Source: Sperchopsis tessellata (lineage: Eukaryota > Arthropoda > Insecta > Coleoptera > Hydrophilidae). From it: a stretch of DNA of 29,234 bases. Under the pieces are notes generated by a model. That model saw only the letters and a program-made list of their open reading frames with translations, was not told the origin of the DNA and searched no databases. How positions within the stretch are numbered: position 1 is the first letter of the stretch; every line of letters begins with the position of its first letter. The position numbers and the translations under genes were made by a program. Below are positions 19,861 through 29,234 of this stretch, one piece after another. The stretch spans positions 1 through 29,234 of the forward strand of contig JAWQRN010000469.1 in NCBI GenBank assembly GCA_033557685.1. The letters run 5' to 3'.

Positions 19861-20649
19861 GTTACTAACAATTAATTTCTTGAAAATTTAGTAAAATGTC
19901 ATTTTTGGTTAGGTAAATTGATAAAACCCAAAAAATGCACTTCATATTCTTTGCATTCTTAAATAAAAAACTCTTATTATTATGTGATATTTAATTTCAA
20001 ATAAAATGATAAAAGCCACATGAAATCATAGATTTGAAATATTAAAATATTCTCTAGTTTGAATGTATACCAGCCTTTTTCAATAGTTTTCTCCAATCTC
20101 CTGCTCGTATTTTCTAATTATCTATTAAGTAGTATTATGACGCTGGTAAATCTTTTGATTTGTAATTTTCTTTTCTAGGTATTACTTATACTACTTTCGT
20201 GATGTTTCTACAAAGATCATTGAATTAAATACGTCCTAATTATGTTTCGTACACAAGCGAATTTATATAAATGCTAAGTTTCAGCGGGTAAATAGTCTAG
20301 ATGTTTTTTGTTTCTATAAGCCATTTTTACAAGTCACATATAGTTATATTAAATTTTCTTCTTATAACCTAAGTGATAATGATTCTCAACTGCACAATTT
20401 CTTTCATAAAGAAAAAGTGGTGCTTATTAGTCTTAATGTTATTAATTCTGATTTGGAAATGGGTTTCTATCGTCTTCTGAACATTGCTTGAGGATTGACA
20501 AATTGATCAAAATCAATTGTTATATTGTTCAGCGGTAAGCAAAATTGGTTATTTACTGAAAATAATTGGTTTGGGTTGCAATTCTATAAATTTTCCAAAT
20601 TACATATTTGGATTTACAGAATGATGTAGCTCAGATTCAGATTTTAGGC

Positions 20650-20899
20650 AGCTTTGTCATTAAAAATGATTTATCCTTACAGGCATTCTCTAATACATAT
20701 TATTCATAATCTTCTTGGTGAAGCACTCATCCTTAGTCATTTCTCTCAAATAATAAAAACATAAATAATTGTATAGACGTTTTTCAATTGTAGTAAGTTC
20801 CTTACGTAAATAATCATATAGCCTTTGGATCAGACATGCACAATTTGAACCTTTGGAATAATTTCGAGTTCCAAATATAGAAGGACCATACATCGCCAT
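20650..20899 (-). mobile_element. Probable LINE ORF2 C-terminal scrap
   Basis: A 69-residue stretch with IFGTRNYSKG, IEKRLYNYLCFYYLREM and DECFTKKI resembles the end of jockey/CR1-type proteins ('YNTR.K', 'LYN.LP..I', 'FKK.L...L'). It lies downstream, in the same orientation, of the RT scrap at 21060-21400, so the two may be one element. Resemblance is weak. Confidence 0.3.
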
Positions 20900-21059
20900 T
20901 TTTATTATATTAGATATATGATACCTTTAAAATAATTCCCCCTCTTTCAAAAGTATAAATCAAACTTACTACTAAATTTAAAGTTTTACAAATCTGGATA
21001 TAAGATTAGAAATTTGAACATAAATTTAATATTGCAATATTTACTGCGCCAATAAAGCA

Positions 21060-21400
21060 ATATCTCTTTATTAAATAAATGTTATATCATCCGCAAAAAG
21101 TATCGAATGAAACGCCACATTTTCAAGCAGATTTTTATCTATATAGCAAATATCCCAAGATGAAACCTTGGAGTACACCTCTTTACCCGGAAAGCTGCTT
21201 ACTATACACAATATTGTAGTTAACTGTTTATCTGTTTGACAAATATGACTTTATCTACTCAATCAGTAAATGATGTGATACGAGGTTTTACTGAAGTTTA
21301 CGAAAACTCCTCCAATATACATCATGTTTCCAAGCTTCAAGAACCTGTTCCACAAACTAAAGAACTTCGGTAAATTGCTTGCATTATTGGTCTTCTAAAA
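21060..21400 (-). mobile_element. LINE reverse-transcriptase fragment (jockey/CR1-like)
   Basis: From 21400 down on minus: MMYIGGVFVNFSKTSYHIIY (motif A, 'FDFSKAFD', Asp changed to Asn), IKSYLSNR, then RGVLQGFILGYLLY (compare 'GVPQGSILGPLLF') and, after a frame shift, IDKNLLENVAFHSILFADDI, with the FADD catalytic box intact. Several stops interrupt it. Confidence 0.65.
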
Positions 21401-22462
21401 TTAAATAGTTTTTCTCAGTACATGAACGTATACTGTAAACAACAATGTATTTTTATAATTTTAATTTACTTAAATTATAAAATATGTAACTGTTATTGCA
21501 AAATGACCAACAGTTTTGCTATTATTTATTATATAATGTTGCTCTATTCTATAAATTATTAATGTAATGTTATTATTTTAAATGTTAACCGTTTTTAGTG
21601 TTTTATATAATATATATATATACTATAAATGTTTACTCTTCAAATATTTCTTTATAACAATAAAGTTCTATGTTATCATGTTAACCTTAACTTGATGTTT
21701 ATCTAAAAAATTTGGAAATATGGAACTTAATGTTATGTAAAACAACACTGGCAATTGCATTTTTTTTAAGAAAAAGAAGAATCAATACATGTTTTTAATC
21801 CAAATCTAAAAGATAAGAAAATAAATGTCATATTTTTAAATTTGTCTATAAATTGATAATTAAGTATTATATTTCCAGAAAAGCAGAGTACACTTTACCA
21901 GTAAGTGTTTCTTTTCCACATAAAATTCAAGAATGTTTCTACTTAAATTTTATGATCTCTATGAATTTTCAAAAGAATCATGGACTCCGCTACTTCGGCT
22001 CATAAAGTTGGTACCGTATAATCACACTCTTCAAAGCAAAAGGACTAAAGACATCATGATATTTTATTATCATTCATGGGTCAAAAGCCATAGAATTTAT
22101 TCACCATAATTTATTTTAATGTTACAGCCCAGCAAATTGAAAATATTCACATACTTTTTACAATAATAAAATAATGTATAATTTCACCACCTTAAATGTA
22201 ATTAATTCAGGTCAAATAAAAAAAATATATATTCGATTACAATGGTCTGTGTTTGAGGTCAAGGTTGAATTTAGGTCATGTTCTAATTCTATCTCAATAA
22301 AAAAAACTAAAGAGTAACTTGAAAATAGTAGGTATAAAATTGGAACATTTATTTTTTCAAATCTTACTTTCATATATAAAAACAGTACACAATTTTCATC
22401 AGTGTGGAAGAAATGGCTTTTTAAGAAAAATTCACTTGCATTCCACATGTAGTGCACCAGTA
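21401..22462. other. AT-rich spacer, no supported gene
   Basis: A TA-repeat-like run near 21608-21625 and a minus-strand AATAAA at 22348-22353 are the only items seen. The latter would serve the candidate exon at 22463-22549. Confidence 0.35.
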
Positions 22463-22549
22463 TTAGTCTGCACGTAAGTTTACATCACCACGGCCCTGGT
22501 ATCTCTCTTCCATTACTGGAGCATCCAAATGGAAGCTCCTTGATCCACA
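22463..22549 (-). CDS. Possible terminal coding exon of an unidentified gene
   Basis: A GC-richer island in very AT-rich DNA. On the minus strand, after a possible acceptor (GTTACAG, AG at 22551-22550), it reads CGSRSFHLDAPVMEERYQGR then GDVNLRAD and TAA. The peptide is hydrophilic with balanced composition, unlike the AT-driven Lys/Asn/Ile/Phe frames around it. AATAAA lies about 110 bases further on. The acceptor has a poor pyrimidine tract, and no upstream exon was recognised. It might instead be a chance frame or a repeat scrap; the family is not recognised. Confidence 0.3.
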   Translation of the reverse strand, partial: CGSRSFHLDAPVMEERYQGRGDVNLRAD

Positions 22550-23290
22550 CTGTAACTATCACATTTGTCTATAAAATAATCTAAATAGGAAGAATTAAAA
22601 CAAAGAAAATCAAGATTTCACTTTCCTAAACCAGACTTTTTTACATCAACTACGATCTACATTTCTTTTTAAATCTGTGTTGTTTATGGAAGAGTAACTA
22701 TCTTTTTATTCTATATAGTTTATACGTTTACCAAATAGAAGTTTTCCAACTATCATTGCCCAGCGTTTTTACGACAGCTGATATTTCTTGCTCAGTTGTT
22801 AACGATTATTATATTTCATCTTTACCACTTTTTCTCCTTCTGCTTAATTATTTCACCTTGTTTGTGCCATGGTAATTATGATGCCAACAAATTTTTAGAC
22901 GACCTGAATTTTTTAATCTTCCTTTATAGCTCATTTTCTAGAACAACTTAAACCAAACATTTTCTTGCTGGTTTACCTGCTCTATATTGTAAACTCTAAG
23001 TAAGTGACTGAAAGGTCGTAATATTAGTTTTTGAATCAAGCTAGAAAATTCTGTTTTTCATATTATCTCGTTAAGAATCACAATCAAAAACCTAAATTCG
23101 GCATTTAAGTCCTTTTACTTCAATAGTTTTTCATCCTAGATTAATATCCTATCCCATAGACATTTTACGAATGATCAAAGTACTTGTATAACACAATCTT
23201 TTCAAATAAGTGATTGCAAACATAAGGCTATTAATGATAGTTAATTTGACTGAAAATGAGTGGTGACTTGGAATTGCCTATATATTTTTT
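22550..23290. other. AT-rich spacer, no supported feature
   Basis: No exon, repeat or RNA gene recognised. If the 22463-22549 exon is real, this would be intron of that gene. Confidence 0.35.
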
Positions 23291-23556
23291 ATTTATTTAT
23301 TCAAAATCAGCCTATTTCAGCTACTATGGCCTATCACCTAAAACTGGAAATTTTGCTGCATCAGTGTTCCAACTGAAAATACACAGATAACCACCGCAAA
23401 GGTTTTTATCACAAAACATCAACTGCATCTGGATCTCAAACCAAAAACCCATAGTTCACTAGACTGGTAGTGAACTACGAAGGTGGCTTCTATGTATTTC
23501 GAACCGGGACCCCATCACTCACTAGCTTGGTAGCTGATCAGCAAGCTACCAAAGCA
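23291..23556 (-). mobile_element. tRNA-derived SINE, copy B
   Basis: It shares with copy A (6634-6909) the tail-proximal block read on plus as GCCTATTTCAGCTACTATGG and GTTCCAACTGAAAAT, and the ATTTATT tail. The head at higher coordinates keeps a B-box-like GGTTCGAAATAC (23494-23505) and an A-box-like TAGCTTGCTG near 23545. More diverged than copy A. A duplicated stretch (GACTGGTAGTGAACTACGAA) lies inside the head. Confidence 0.6.
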
Positions 23557-24069
23557 ACCCCTAAATATTTCTCATTATTTAACATTTCTGTAGATGTTGG
23601 TGTAATTTTCATTTTATTATCTTCTTCAAGAAGCATGAGCTTGTGAAAATTGTTTATATGTAAATTTATAAAGCTTTCTAGCGGCTAAGCTAATGCAGTA
23701 AAAGTAATTTGACTGAAATGTGATTGCTGATAAAAATCAAGGTTTGCAGGTTGAAAGCAAAGGGTTGAGAAGGGAAAAGCCAATAAATGCTTTCTGGAAG
23801 GAATGTAATTAATGAGCCCCTTATATTATAGGAGATTAACACCACACCTTGATTGAATGAGACAAAATTCTTAGGTGTAGCCTAATCTCTAACAGCAGCA
23901 GAAATGGGACAAAAGTTATAGTATAAATTTAAAAAAATAATTTTGTAGTTGTAACTCATGATTAGAAAATTTGGAAACAAATGAAGATATATACAAAATA
24001 TAGAACAAAATTTATGGACGTTAATTTTTAATAATAATAAGTTAATATTTTTTTAAGAAAACTATATAA
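23557..24069. other. AT-rich spacer, no supported feature
   Basis: Nothing recognisable; no frame of convincing composition. Confidence 0.35.
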
Positions 24070-24335
24070 AATTAAGCAAAAATCTTATTTTGATTGAAGA
24101 ACTTGGAGCAGTAGTCACTGATGATAAGATATTATTTTTTTTTATTCTGTGTATACCTAATTGTTATAATAACACTTGTGGTAAAGTTATAAATTTAGTT
24201 AATCTATCGAAATCATTTGCATTTTTAACATCAACTGTCCAAAATTTACTTCAAAGCTGGGTAATTTTTTTTAAAATATCTAGTGATCTATTTACTGAAT
24301 CTGCGGGCAGCTGTTATCACCCAATTTTGGAGTAA
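24070..24335 (+). mobile_element. Possible copia-type gag remnant
   Basis: The plus strand reads MIEELGAVVTDDKILFFFIL then IPNCYNNTCGKVINL and FAFLTSTVQNLLQS. This recalls the copia gag pattern 'L...G....D......LL..LP..Y......L........F......L'. The match is loose and short, so a chance resemblance is possible. Confidence 0.25.
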
Positions 24336-24529
24336 TTATAATTTGAATCATATAATTTTTAGAACAAGACTGAATATTTTATCTTTGTTTCTATATGTAG
24401 AACTGTTTCTTATGCAGTCACATTTGTGCACATCAAAAAACTAAATAATTTGTTTGGATTATGTTATACAAGCATTTACAAAATGTATGGTTGAAAGATA
24501 TATATTTCTAAAGCATATTCACAAAGGTT

Positions 24530-24870
24530 CGGAATTGGAATTAAATACAATTTATATTTAAAACTTCTATGACTCAGATCAGCACCTACACAAACTAAAA
24601 TGCATAATGAGAACCAGACCACTAAGAATTTTCCATGTGAATGTGGTATATACAATAAAGGAGAGACGGATTCTTCACTAAAATTAAAAATCAAAACAGT
24701 TGTTAAATATAACGACACTTGCAAGAACAAACATAACAGAACACTATTCGAAGTAGCCCATTATGTCTTTTAGAATGACATCTTCAGTACAGCTAAAGAG
24801 GCTGAATAAAGCAGCATGAGGCAAAAATGCTAAGCATAGAAATGAAGTCAATTTGCCAGTGTTAATTTTA
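24530..24870 (+). mobile_element. Penelope-like GIY-YIG endonuclease fragment, second type
   Basis: The plus strand reads NFPCECGIYNKGETDSSLKL, then HNRTLFEVAHYV, then NDIFSTAKEAE with stops. The pattern 'PCECG..Y.GET.R.L...', 'A.H', '...K.IDKE' and 'LKEA' is the GIY-YIG region of Penelope-like elements. It reads on the opposite strand from the other Penelope copies here, and its CECG...GET form differs from their CGLVYIG form, so it is another lineage. Confidence 0.5.
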
Positions 24871-26204
24871 GCTTGATAATGACATGCCAAAAGTTGTAGT
24901 TTATGTAATATTCTTATTTACAATTGGTAAAACTAAATCACGAAAAAAACAGGTATCTCTAAGCTCAACTTCAAACAATATATACAGTACTTTATGAATA
25001 TTTTTTTTGCCTTTCAATTTCTGACAGCATCGTAATGTAGTGCTTTTAAAATGTTTAATTAATATTAATTGTAAAAAGGGTTTCTTGATATGCACAATAA
25101 TTTTGACTTTTAAAACTATTTCATAAAAATTTTATAATTTCAATGTTTTAATAAGATAAATTATTTATAAAAAAGAAGATATGCTCAAAATCATTAAATA
25201 AGTATCCGTCCTTCTGATATTTTAAGTTTTGTTATTCTCAATTAGTTAAACCATTATCAATCAATAATTTTTTTCTTAAATTGTATTTTAGCATAAACTA
25301 AAAATCCATTTCAATGTTTTCAAAGCCTCTACACAGTTACTTCCCAAACATTTTCTGTTATTTCAAATCCACTTGCCTTCTCCAATTTATAGTCATACAA
25401 ACCAGTTAAGTACTTTTTATTTCAAAATATATTCCCATTAATAGCCAAACTATTAAGTAGGTTTTGCATTTACGATATTTTCCTAAAAACTTCACCACCT
25501 AGAATTAACTATTTTACAATGCACGTCAACAATCATGCTTCATTTCATAAAAAATTTAAAAAATAAAATGAAACATTGAATATATAGAATTTTTAATTCT
25601 GAAAATATTCTAAACTTTTTTTACTCTCTAGATATAGTAGCAGAAGATAAACTGTCCATCTATTTACAAATCCAAGAAAATGTATTCCACCACTATTTTA
25701 ATTAGATTAATACATTAGAAGACTAATATTGTAAATGTGTATATAAGATTCGAATAAGATATTTCTTTCGATAAAATTAAAAATAAAAGCTTGTGGTGGT
25801 CTAAAACTGTGCTCTACGGTAAATTATGAGCTTGGTGTTAAATAAAGCGACCTATATAAAATGCCATTGTGAAAAATATTTAAATAATCGTTGTATGTAG
25901 TTGTTAAATTATACCAGGTTTTGTATTTTTATTAAATTTTATTTCGAAAATAAATGATAATTCTTGATACCTGTTGTTTTTATAAAAATCTCATTGACTT
26001 ATTCATTCTCCCAACATTTTGTAGTTATTTTATAAAATAAATCAGCGAAAATATTAGAAAACAGTAATTTCCACCATCAAAATGAACAGCAACCTGGTGG
26101 GCCAAACTGGAAGTAAATGTAAACATTACCGAAAATAGGGTTTTGAGCAATGGTGAATGAAAACTAATTAGGCAAGGAATTGCTAGTCATCAACAAATCA
26201 GTTT
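24871..26204. other. AT-rich spacer, no supported gene
   Basis: No coding exon or repeat recognised over 1.3 kb; many homopolymer A/T runs. Confidence 0.4.
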
Positions 26205-26887
26205 AATTCAGTACGTAGACTTGCACGGCCACAGTAAATATCTTCAGGTTTTCCGGGAGATAACTATGTGTTGGCTTTCCAAGACATTATCAAGACATGT
26301 AGCTCTTAAAAGTGTTAATTATAAATTGCCATGTAGCTCTGAAAGTTGCTAAATGTAGGTGCCGACCAGCTCTAAAAACTGCTAAGAATAGGATGACATG
26401 AGCTCTCAGAAGTGCTAGTCAGAGAATAAAAGTATTTTTGTAGTTTACCGACTTATATATATAGCGTAGTCGGGCACCAATAGAAAACCTTCTTAATTCA
26501 GTACATAGATTTTCTTAGCAATGCTCGGCTCACCACACTGCTATTGGCTGACACGATCTCGGCAGGGCATGTTCCATACTGAGCTTGGCAAATTCGATAA
26601 AATAGTTTCCCAAGAGGAAGCGAAAAGAAACCTATTATAGCGTTTCATATTTTCCGGATGCTTATATATTTCAATGGACTCTCTTATTATTCTAGGGAAG
26701 TAGTTAGAACTTTGGCGAGAATTTTTGTATCCTTAAAGAGAATATCATGGCCTGTTTCTAATTTATGTTCTGCTAATGGAGATATAAAAAACTGTTTGAG
26801 ACGGCTTTGCCTTTCGTGTTCTCTATAGCAAGTGTAGACCATTATTTGTGCCTAACCTATGTACACTAAGCCACATGTAATTGGAAT
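26205..26887 (-). mobile_element. Penelope-like element fragment: GIY-YIG domain and 3' end
   Basis: From 26887 down on minus: IPITCGLVYIG (GIY-YIG core), a stop, then TCYREHERQSRLKQF, PLAEHKLETGHDILFKDTK, ILAKVL and, in the next frame, RIIRESIEIYKHPENMKRYN. This is the endonuclease region of a Penelope-like element. The noncoding 3' part holds a TATATATATAAG stretch near 26455, a 33-34-bp tandem array (26297-26420), and the 36-base block 26243-26278 shared with the 2.5 kb copy. TTAATTCAGTAC(G/A)TAGA occurs at about 26204 and 26494, like direct repeats of a pseudo-LTR. Confidence 0.75.
26297..26420. repeat. Tandem array, four units of 33-34 bp, in the Penelope 3' end
   Basis: The core (C)ATG(T)AGCTCT recurs with AGCTCT at 26301, 26335, 26368 and 26401, each followed by an AAAAGT.GCTAA-like block. 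A looser pair (AGATCT at 2622 and 2662) sits at the same place in the 2.5 kb copy. Confidence 0.7.
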
Positions 26888-26928
26888 TCTGTGTACAGTA
26901 TACATGTACATGGAATTCTGTATACAGT
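26882..26928. repeat. 18-bp direct repeat at the Penelope/LINE junction
   Basis: TGGAATTCTGTGTACAGT at 26882-26899 and TGGAATTCTGTATACAGT at 26911-26928, one difference. It sits exactly where Penelope coding gives way to LINE coding. Confidence 0.6.
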
Positions 26929-27395
26929 TCTCTCAGTCACCCGCACTGCCTTCTTTTGCAAAACAAAAATTATCCCAAGGTGTGCAGAATTTTCCCAAAC
27001 CTGCATTCCATAGCTCAAATATGCCTCAGTGCTTATAATGGCTTTATTGCATTGTACTGCATATACTGCTCAATTCAATATTGATGCACGTTATTGAATC
27101 TTGGGTTTCTATGTTAGTCTGGGTCAAGAGTCAGATCAAGGCATCTCGCAGTGCCAACCAAGTCCTCCACGTATATCCATCTACTAATAAAATACATTTT
27201 TACGGTTTTTTGCTTTGTTCAGGAAGAGCGAATTTGTAGCAAAACGTAATGAAGCCCGCTGAGATACAATAGACATTTTTTTTTCAGTAGCTGTTAGTTT
27301 TATCATCTACTATTATGGTTGTATCATCAGTAAATAATACAGTGTGGCTTGGCACATTGAAAGGTAGGTCACATATGTAAATGCTCCATCATTTG
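26900..27395 (-). mobile_element. LINE reverse-transcriptase fragment (jockey/CR1-like)
   Basis: The minus strand reads IYICDLPFNVPSHTVLFTDD then TTIIVDD, which matches 'INDLP..V.....LYADDT' with the catalytic Asp pair kept. Further on come KCILLVDGYTW and, in another frame, AYLSYGMQVWENSAHLGII then FVLQKKAVRV ('SYGV..WGNS......+LQ++AVR'). Stops and frameshifts interrupt it. Confidence 0.62.
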
Positions 27396-27740
27396 TCTAT
27401 ATTTATCTTCAACCCTTTCTTCGTCATCTCTCTATTATAGCAGTTTACAAAATGTTACATGTTTTTTTCTGATTTTCCCACAAGCACCATCTCCATCTGC
27501 CAACAACATTTCCGCACAACCAGCTATTTCTCCCATATAATATTCGCTACTATGTCAAATACTTGTTCAAAGTCTATGACGTAAAAGAGCATTTATGTTA
27601 TATCCCAAAAGATCTTCTTTCAGGTCTTCATTCATCTCACTTATTCTTTTAACACTGTACCTATTTCATATTGGTCTGATACATGCCCCCATAGTTTTGC
27701 GATTTTCAATATTTTGGTACCTGTTTCAACTCCCACGTCA
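27396..27740 (-). mobile_element. Second LINE reverse-transcriptase fragment
   Basis: On minus: LFYVIDFEQVFDIVANIIWE (RT motif A, 'FIDFEKAFD', Asp kept), then AEMLLADGDG ('DDMVLLADGE') and REMTKKGLKINIDK ('KYGL+IN..KT'). This last block runs in frame, apart from one stop, into the next LINE fragment at about 27390. It is a separate family from that fragment, because the YADD region appears in both. Confidence 0.5.
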
Positions 27741-27819
27741 AGTTAAAGATTAAATAAGCATAAGAAACAACAACTTAGCTACCCAGAAAATAAACAGAGA
27801 CAAAAAACAATACTATACC

Positions 27820-27839
27820 TTTATTTTAGCTCGTTTATT
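27820..27839 (-). promoter_or_regulatory. Poly(A) signals of the peptide deformylase gene
   Basis: Two minus-strand AATAAA hexamers, 27834-27839 and 27820-27825, about 110-130 bases after the stop codon. Confidence 0.5.
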
Positions 27840-27950
27840 TGCAATAGTCTGCTACACTGACGTTAATATTTGACAACTCCACACTGAATGAGAAAAGATC
27901 CACTAAAGTACGTTATAGTCATCCTACCCACATCGTCAAAATTAAGAAAT

Positions 27951-28265
27951 CTAATTAGGGCTGTATGGTAAAAGCACTCTTCCACTTCTTTCATTGACAG
28001 TCTCCCAACAGCTGCAAGTTAAACTTTTTCTATCCATTATATCAGTATATAACTTTCCATTCAGATGATCCATTTCATGTTGAATAATCCTAGCAATCCA
28101 TCCATTTGCTTGAATTTGTAAGAGGTCAGCATCTTCATTGTAACCTTTTAATTCTACAGCTCTAAATCTGGGTACATCAGCCCAAAACCCCTTAATGCTT
28201 TCACAAGACTCTGTATGTATCAACTTAGTAAAGTCCATCACTTTAATTTCTGGATTGATGACGAC
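27951..28265 (-). CDS. Peptide deformylase, mitochondrial, exon 2
   Basis: The acceptor CCTTTTAG precedes GTCGTCATCAATCC; the frame runs VVINPEIKVMDFTKL to a stop at 27951. It carries motif 2 as ESCES (residues 145-149 of the joined protein; metal ligand Cys147) and motif 3 as QHEMDH (His189 and His193 as ligands, Glu190 as catalytic base). ADVPRF and GWIARIIQHEMDHLNG are typical of animal mitochondrial deformylases. The usual Gly after the first Glu of motif 2 is Ser here. The C-terminal tail after IMDRKSL is a short family-variable extension. With exon 1 the protein has 230 residues, a normal length for the family. Confidence 0.9.
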   Translation of the reverse strand, partial: VVINPEIKVMDFTKLIHTESCESIKGFWADVPRFRAVELKGYNEDADLLQIQANGWIARIIQHEMDHLNGKLYTDIMDRKSLTCSCWETVNERSGRVLLPYSPN

Positions 28266-28550
28266 CTAAAAGGCAAAAAAGTGTTAGAATGTTTCTCAAA
28301 AACATACAGACATTAGAAAAATGATTTCTCAGTAATGTTTGCTTCACATTATTATTACTTCAGCACATTAACTACAACGAGATAAATATTTGTGAACGTT
28401 AGATAAATTTATGCCATACAGCCTACTAAATCATCGATCACTAAGCAGTATAATAATCTAAAATATACTTCTACCGGGGATCCCTAACAATTTGCTACGG
28501 ACATAATAATAATTTTACCGGATATATAAATAAATGTATCTTTTACTCAC
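28266..28550 (-). other. Intron of the peptide deformylase gene (285 bp, GT-AG)
   Basis: Donor GTGAGT at 28550-28545 and acceptor TTTTAG ending at 28266; phase 0. Splicing joins VPFT to VVINP, as expected for the family. Confidence 0.85.
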
Positions 28551-28928
28551 TGTAAAAGGAACTAAACTCATCTCTTTATTCTTAAATTCCTCTGTAGTAA
28601 AAAATTTTGCATGTTTTGAATTAAATTCCATTATAAATATCTTGAATGGAATTCCGATTTGAGTAGCAGACAACCCAACACAATTATATTTCTGGAAAAC
28701 AGATACCATTCGTTTTATAATAAACTGTACTTCTGTAGATTTAATTGCGTCTACTGGAACTGGTTCAGCAACAGCCCTCAATGTGGGATCACCTATCTGA
28801 ACAACATGTTGATAAGGTGGATCAACAGGTTTTGGTTTAACCAAATTGGCATACCATGTTCTCATTTTAGCATAACTTAAATTTCTTGTAATTGTTAGGT
28901 TGCTCTTAATAAGCCCGGATAATTTCAT
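28551..28928 (-). CDS. Peptide deformylase, mitochondrial, exon 1
   Basis: Peptide deformylase removes the formyl group from N-formylmethionine of proteins made in mitochondria. The ATG at 28928 is fixed by an in-frame TAG four codons upstream with no ATG between. Residues 1-30 are basic and hydroxylated with no acidic residue (KLSGLIKSNLTITRNLSYAK), a likely mitochondrial presequence. Then come YQHVVQIGDPTLRAVAEPVP, the N-terminal core, and motif 1 as CVGLSATQIGIP (residues 83-94), the glycine-rich substrate loop. The exon ends at residue 126 (VPFT) with a GTGAGT donor; unspliced reading would add a short spurious tail. The gene is complete in this window, on the strand opposite the sphingomyelinase-family gene. 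Confidence 0.9.
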
Positions 28929-29234
28929 TTTAAGGAACTACTTATTTACACTTGGTAACTACAACACTTTTACAACACACATTCGATCTGTATCAAATAT
29001 TAATAATACAACTATGGCACTTATTACAAATTATTATTATATAAAATTAAATGAGCACTATTATCATTCTTTGGTTATGTTGATGTAAAAATTTAAGGTT
29101 ATGGTTATATTAGCTGTCTTACAACTAGTGTACAATAGTGCTGCACGAAAGTGAAGGCAGCAACGTTGCTCAGAACGAAAAATTACGAGCAAAAGCACGC
29201 GTGGTCTGTACGTAGAAATGGGCTCGTGCACGTT
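28929..29234. promoter_or_regulatory. Upstream region of the peptide deformylase gene
   Basis: Must hold the promoter of the minus-strand deformylase gene. The outer part (29120-29234) is GC-richer and contains a perfect 12-bp palindrome AGCAACGTTGCT at 29159-29170 and CGTGCACG near the end. No TATA box is convincing. It might also be the start of a divergent plus-strand transcript, but no coding frame supports that. Confidence 0.3.

Noticed and set aside
22212..22457. Minus-strand 81-residue frame
   Set aside because: Phe/Tyr/Leu-rich composition is typical of AT-rich noncoding DNA; it lies in the presumed 3' UTR of the candidate exon.
24476..24730. Minus-strand hydrophobic 84-residue frame, possible membrane protein
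   Set aside because: Antisense to the Penelope GIY-YIG remnant on plus; hydrophobicity comes from AT-rich codons.
28659..28880. Plus-strand frames over the deformylase first exon
   Set aside because: Antisense shadows of the conserved deformylase coding sequence.
1..29234. CRISPR array, rRNA genes, bacterial operons or riboswitches
   Set aside because: No regularly spaced identical repeats, no rRNA sequence and no prokaryotic gene organisation; introns and retroelements show a eukaryotic nuclear genome.

Overview
This is a window of AT-rich animal nuclear DNA, most probably from an insect. GT-AG introns interrupt two recognisable conserved genes, there is a BESS-motif gene (an insect-enriched family), and the space between genes is packed with decayed transposable elements. 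I could not fix the insect order. By eye the window is roughly two-thirds A+T, and coding exons stand out as islands of higher GC.

Host genes. (1) 760-1866, minus strand: an intronless, Cys/Pro-rich protein of 368 residues with two C-terminal BESS-like motifs. (2) The last two exons of an acid-sphingomyelinase-family phosphodiesterase on the plus strand, 12684-12874 and 17480-17705, joined in frame across a 4.6 kb intron. (3) A complete two-exon mitochondrial peptide deformylase on the minus strand, 28551-28928 and 27951-28265, with all three metal ligands present. (4) A weaker candidate, a short minus-strand terminal coding exon at 22463-22549 of unknown identity. These genes do not form an operon or pathway; they are independent neighbours.

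Mobile elements make up most of what else can be read. Class II: a Transib (RAG1-like) transposon with both ends, 14193-17026, lying inside the sphingomyelinase intron. Its termini carry a CACAGTG/CACAATG heptamer and it is flanked by near-identical 5-bp direct repeats. There are also two pogo/Tigger remnants (3944-4190 and 10043-10742), a 370-bp inverted-repeat MITE (11739-12111) and a probable hAT terminus (13596-13612). Class I: several Penelope-like element fragments (about 100-695, 2534-3420, 24530-24870 and 26205-26887), at least five non-LTR (LINE) reverse-transcriptase fragments, two copies of a tRNA-derived SINE and a doubtful copia gag remnant. All are broken by stops, frameshifts or deletions; none looks active.

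Layout: 0-0.7 kb Penelope RT remnant; 0.7-1.9 kb BESS gene; 2.5-3.4 kb Penelope; 3.9-4.4 kb pogo tail and a Penelope-like terminal motif; 4.4-6.6 kb mostly featureless; 6.6-6.9 kb SINE; 7.9-9.6 kb two opposing LINE fragments; 10.0-10.7 kb pogo; 10.9-11.1 kb GC-rich patch; 11.7-12.1 kb MITE; 12.7-17.7 kb sphingomyelinase exons with the Transib between them; 18-22.4 kb AT-rich DNA with LINE scraps; 22.5 kb candidate exon; 23.3 kb SINE; 24-25 kb retroelement scraps; 26.2-27.7 kb stacked Penelope and LINE pieces; 27.9-28.9 kb peptide deformylase. I found no convincing new multi-gene system. The best leads are the tandem-BESS protein and the Transib with RSS-like ends.
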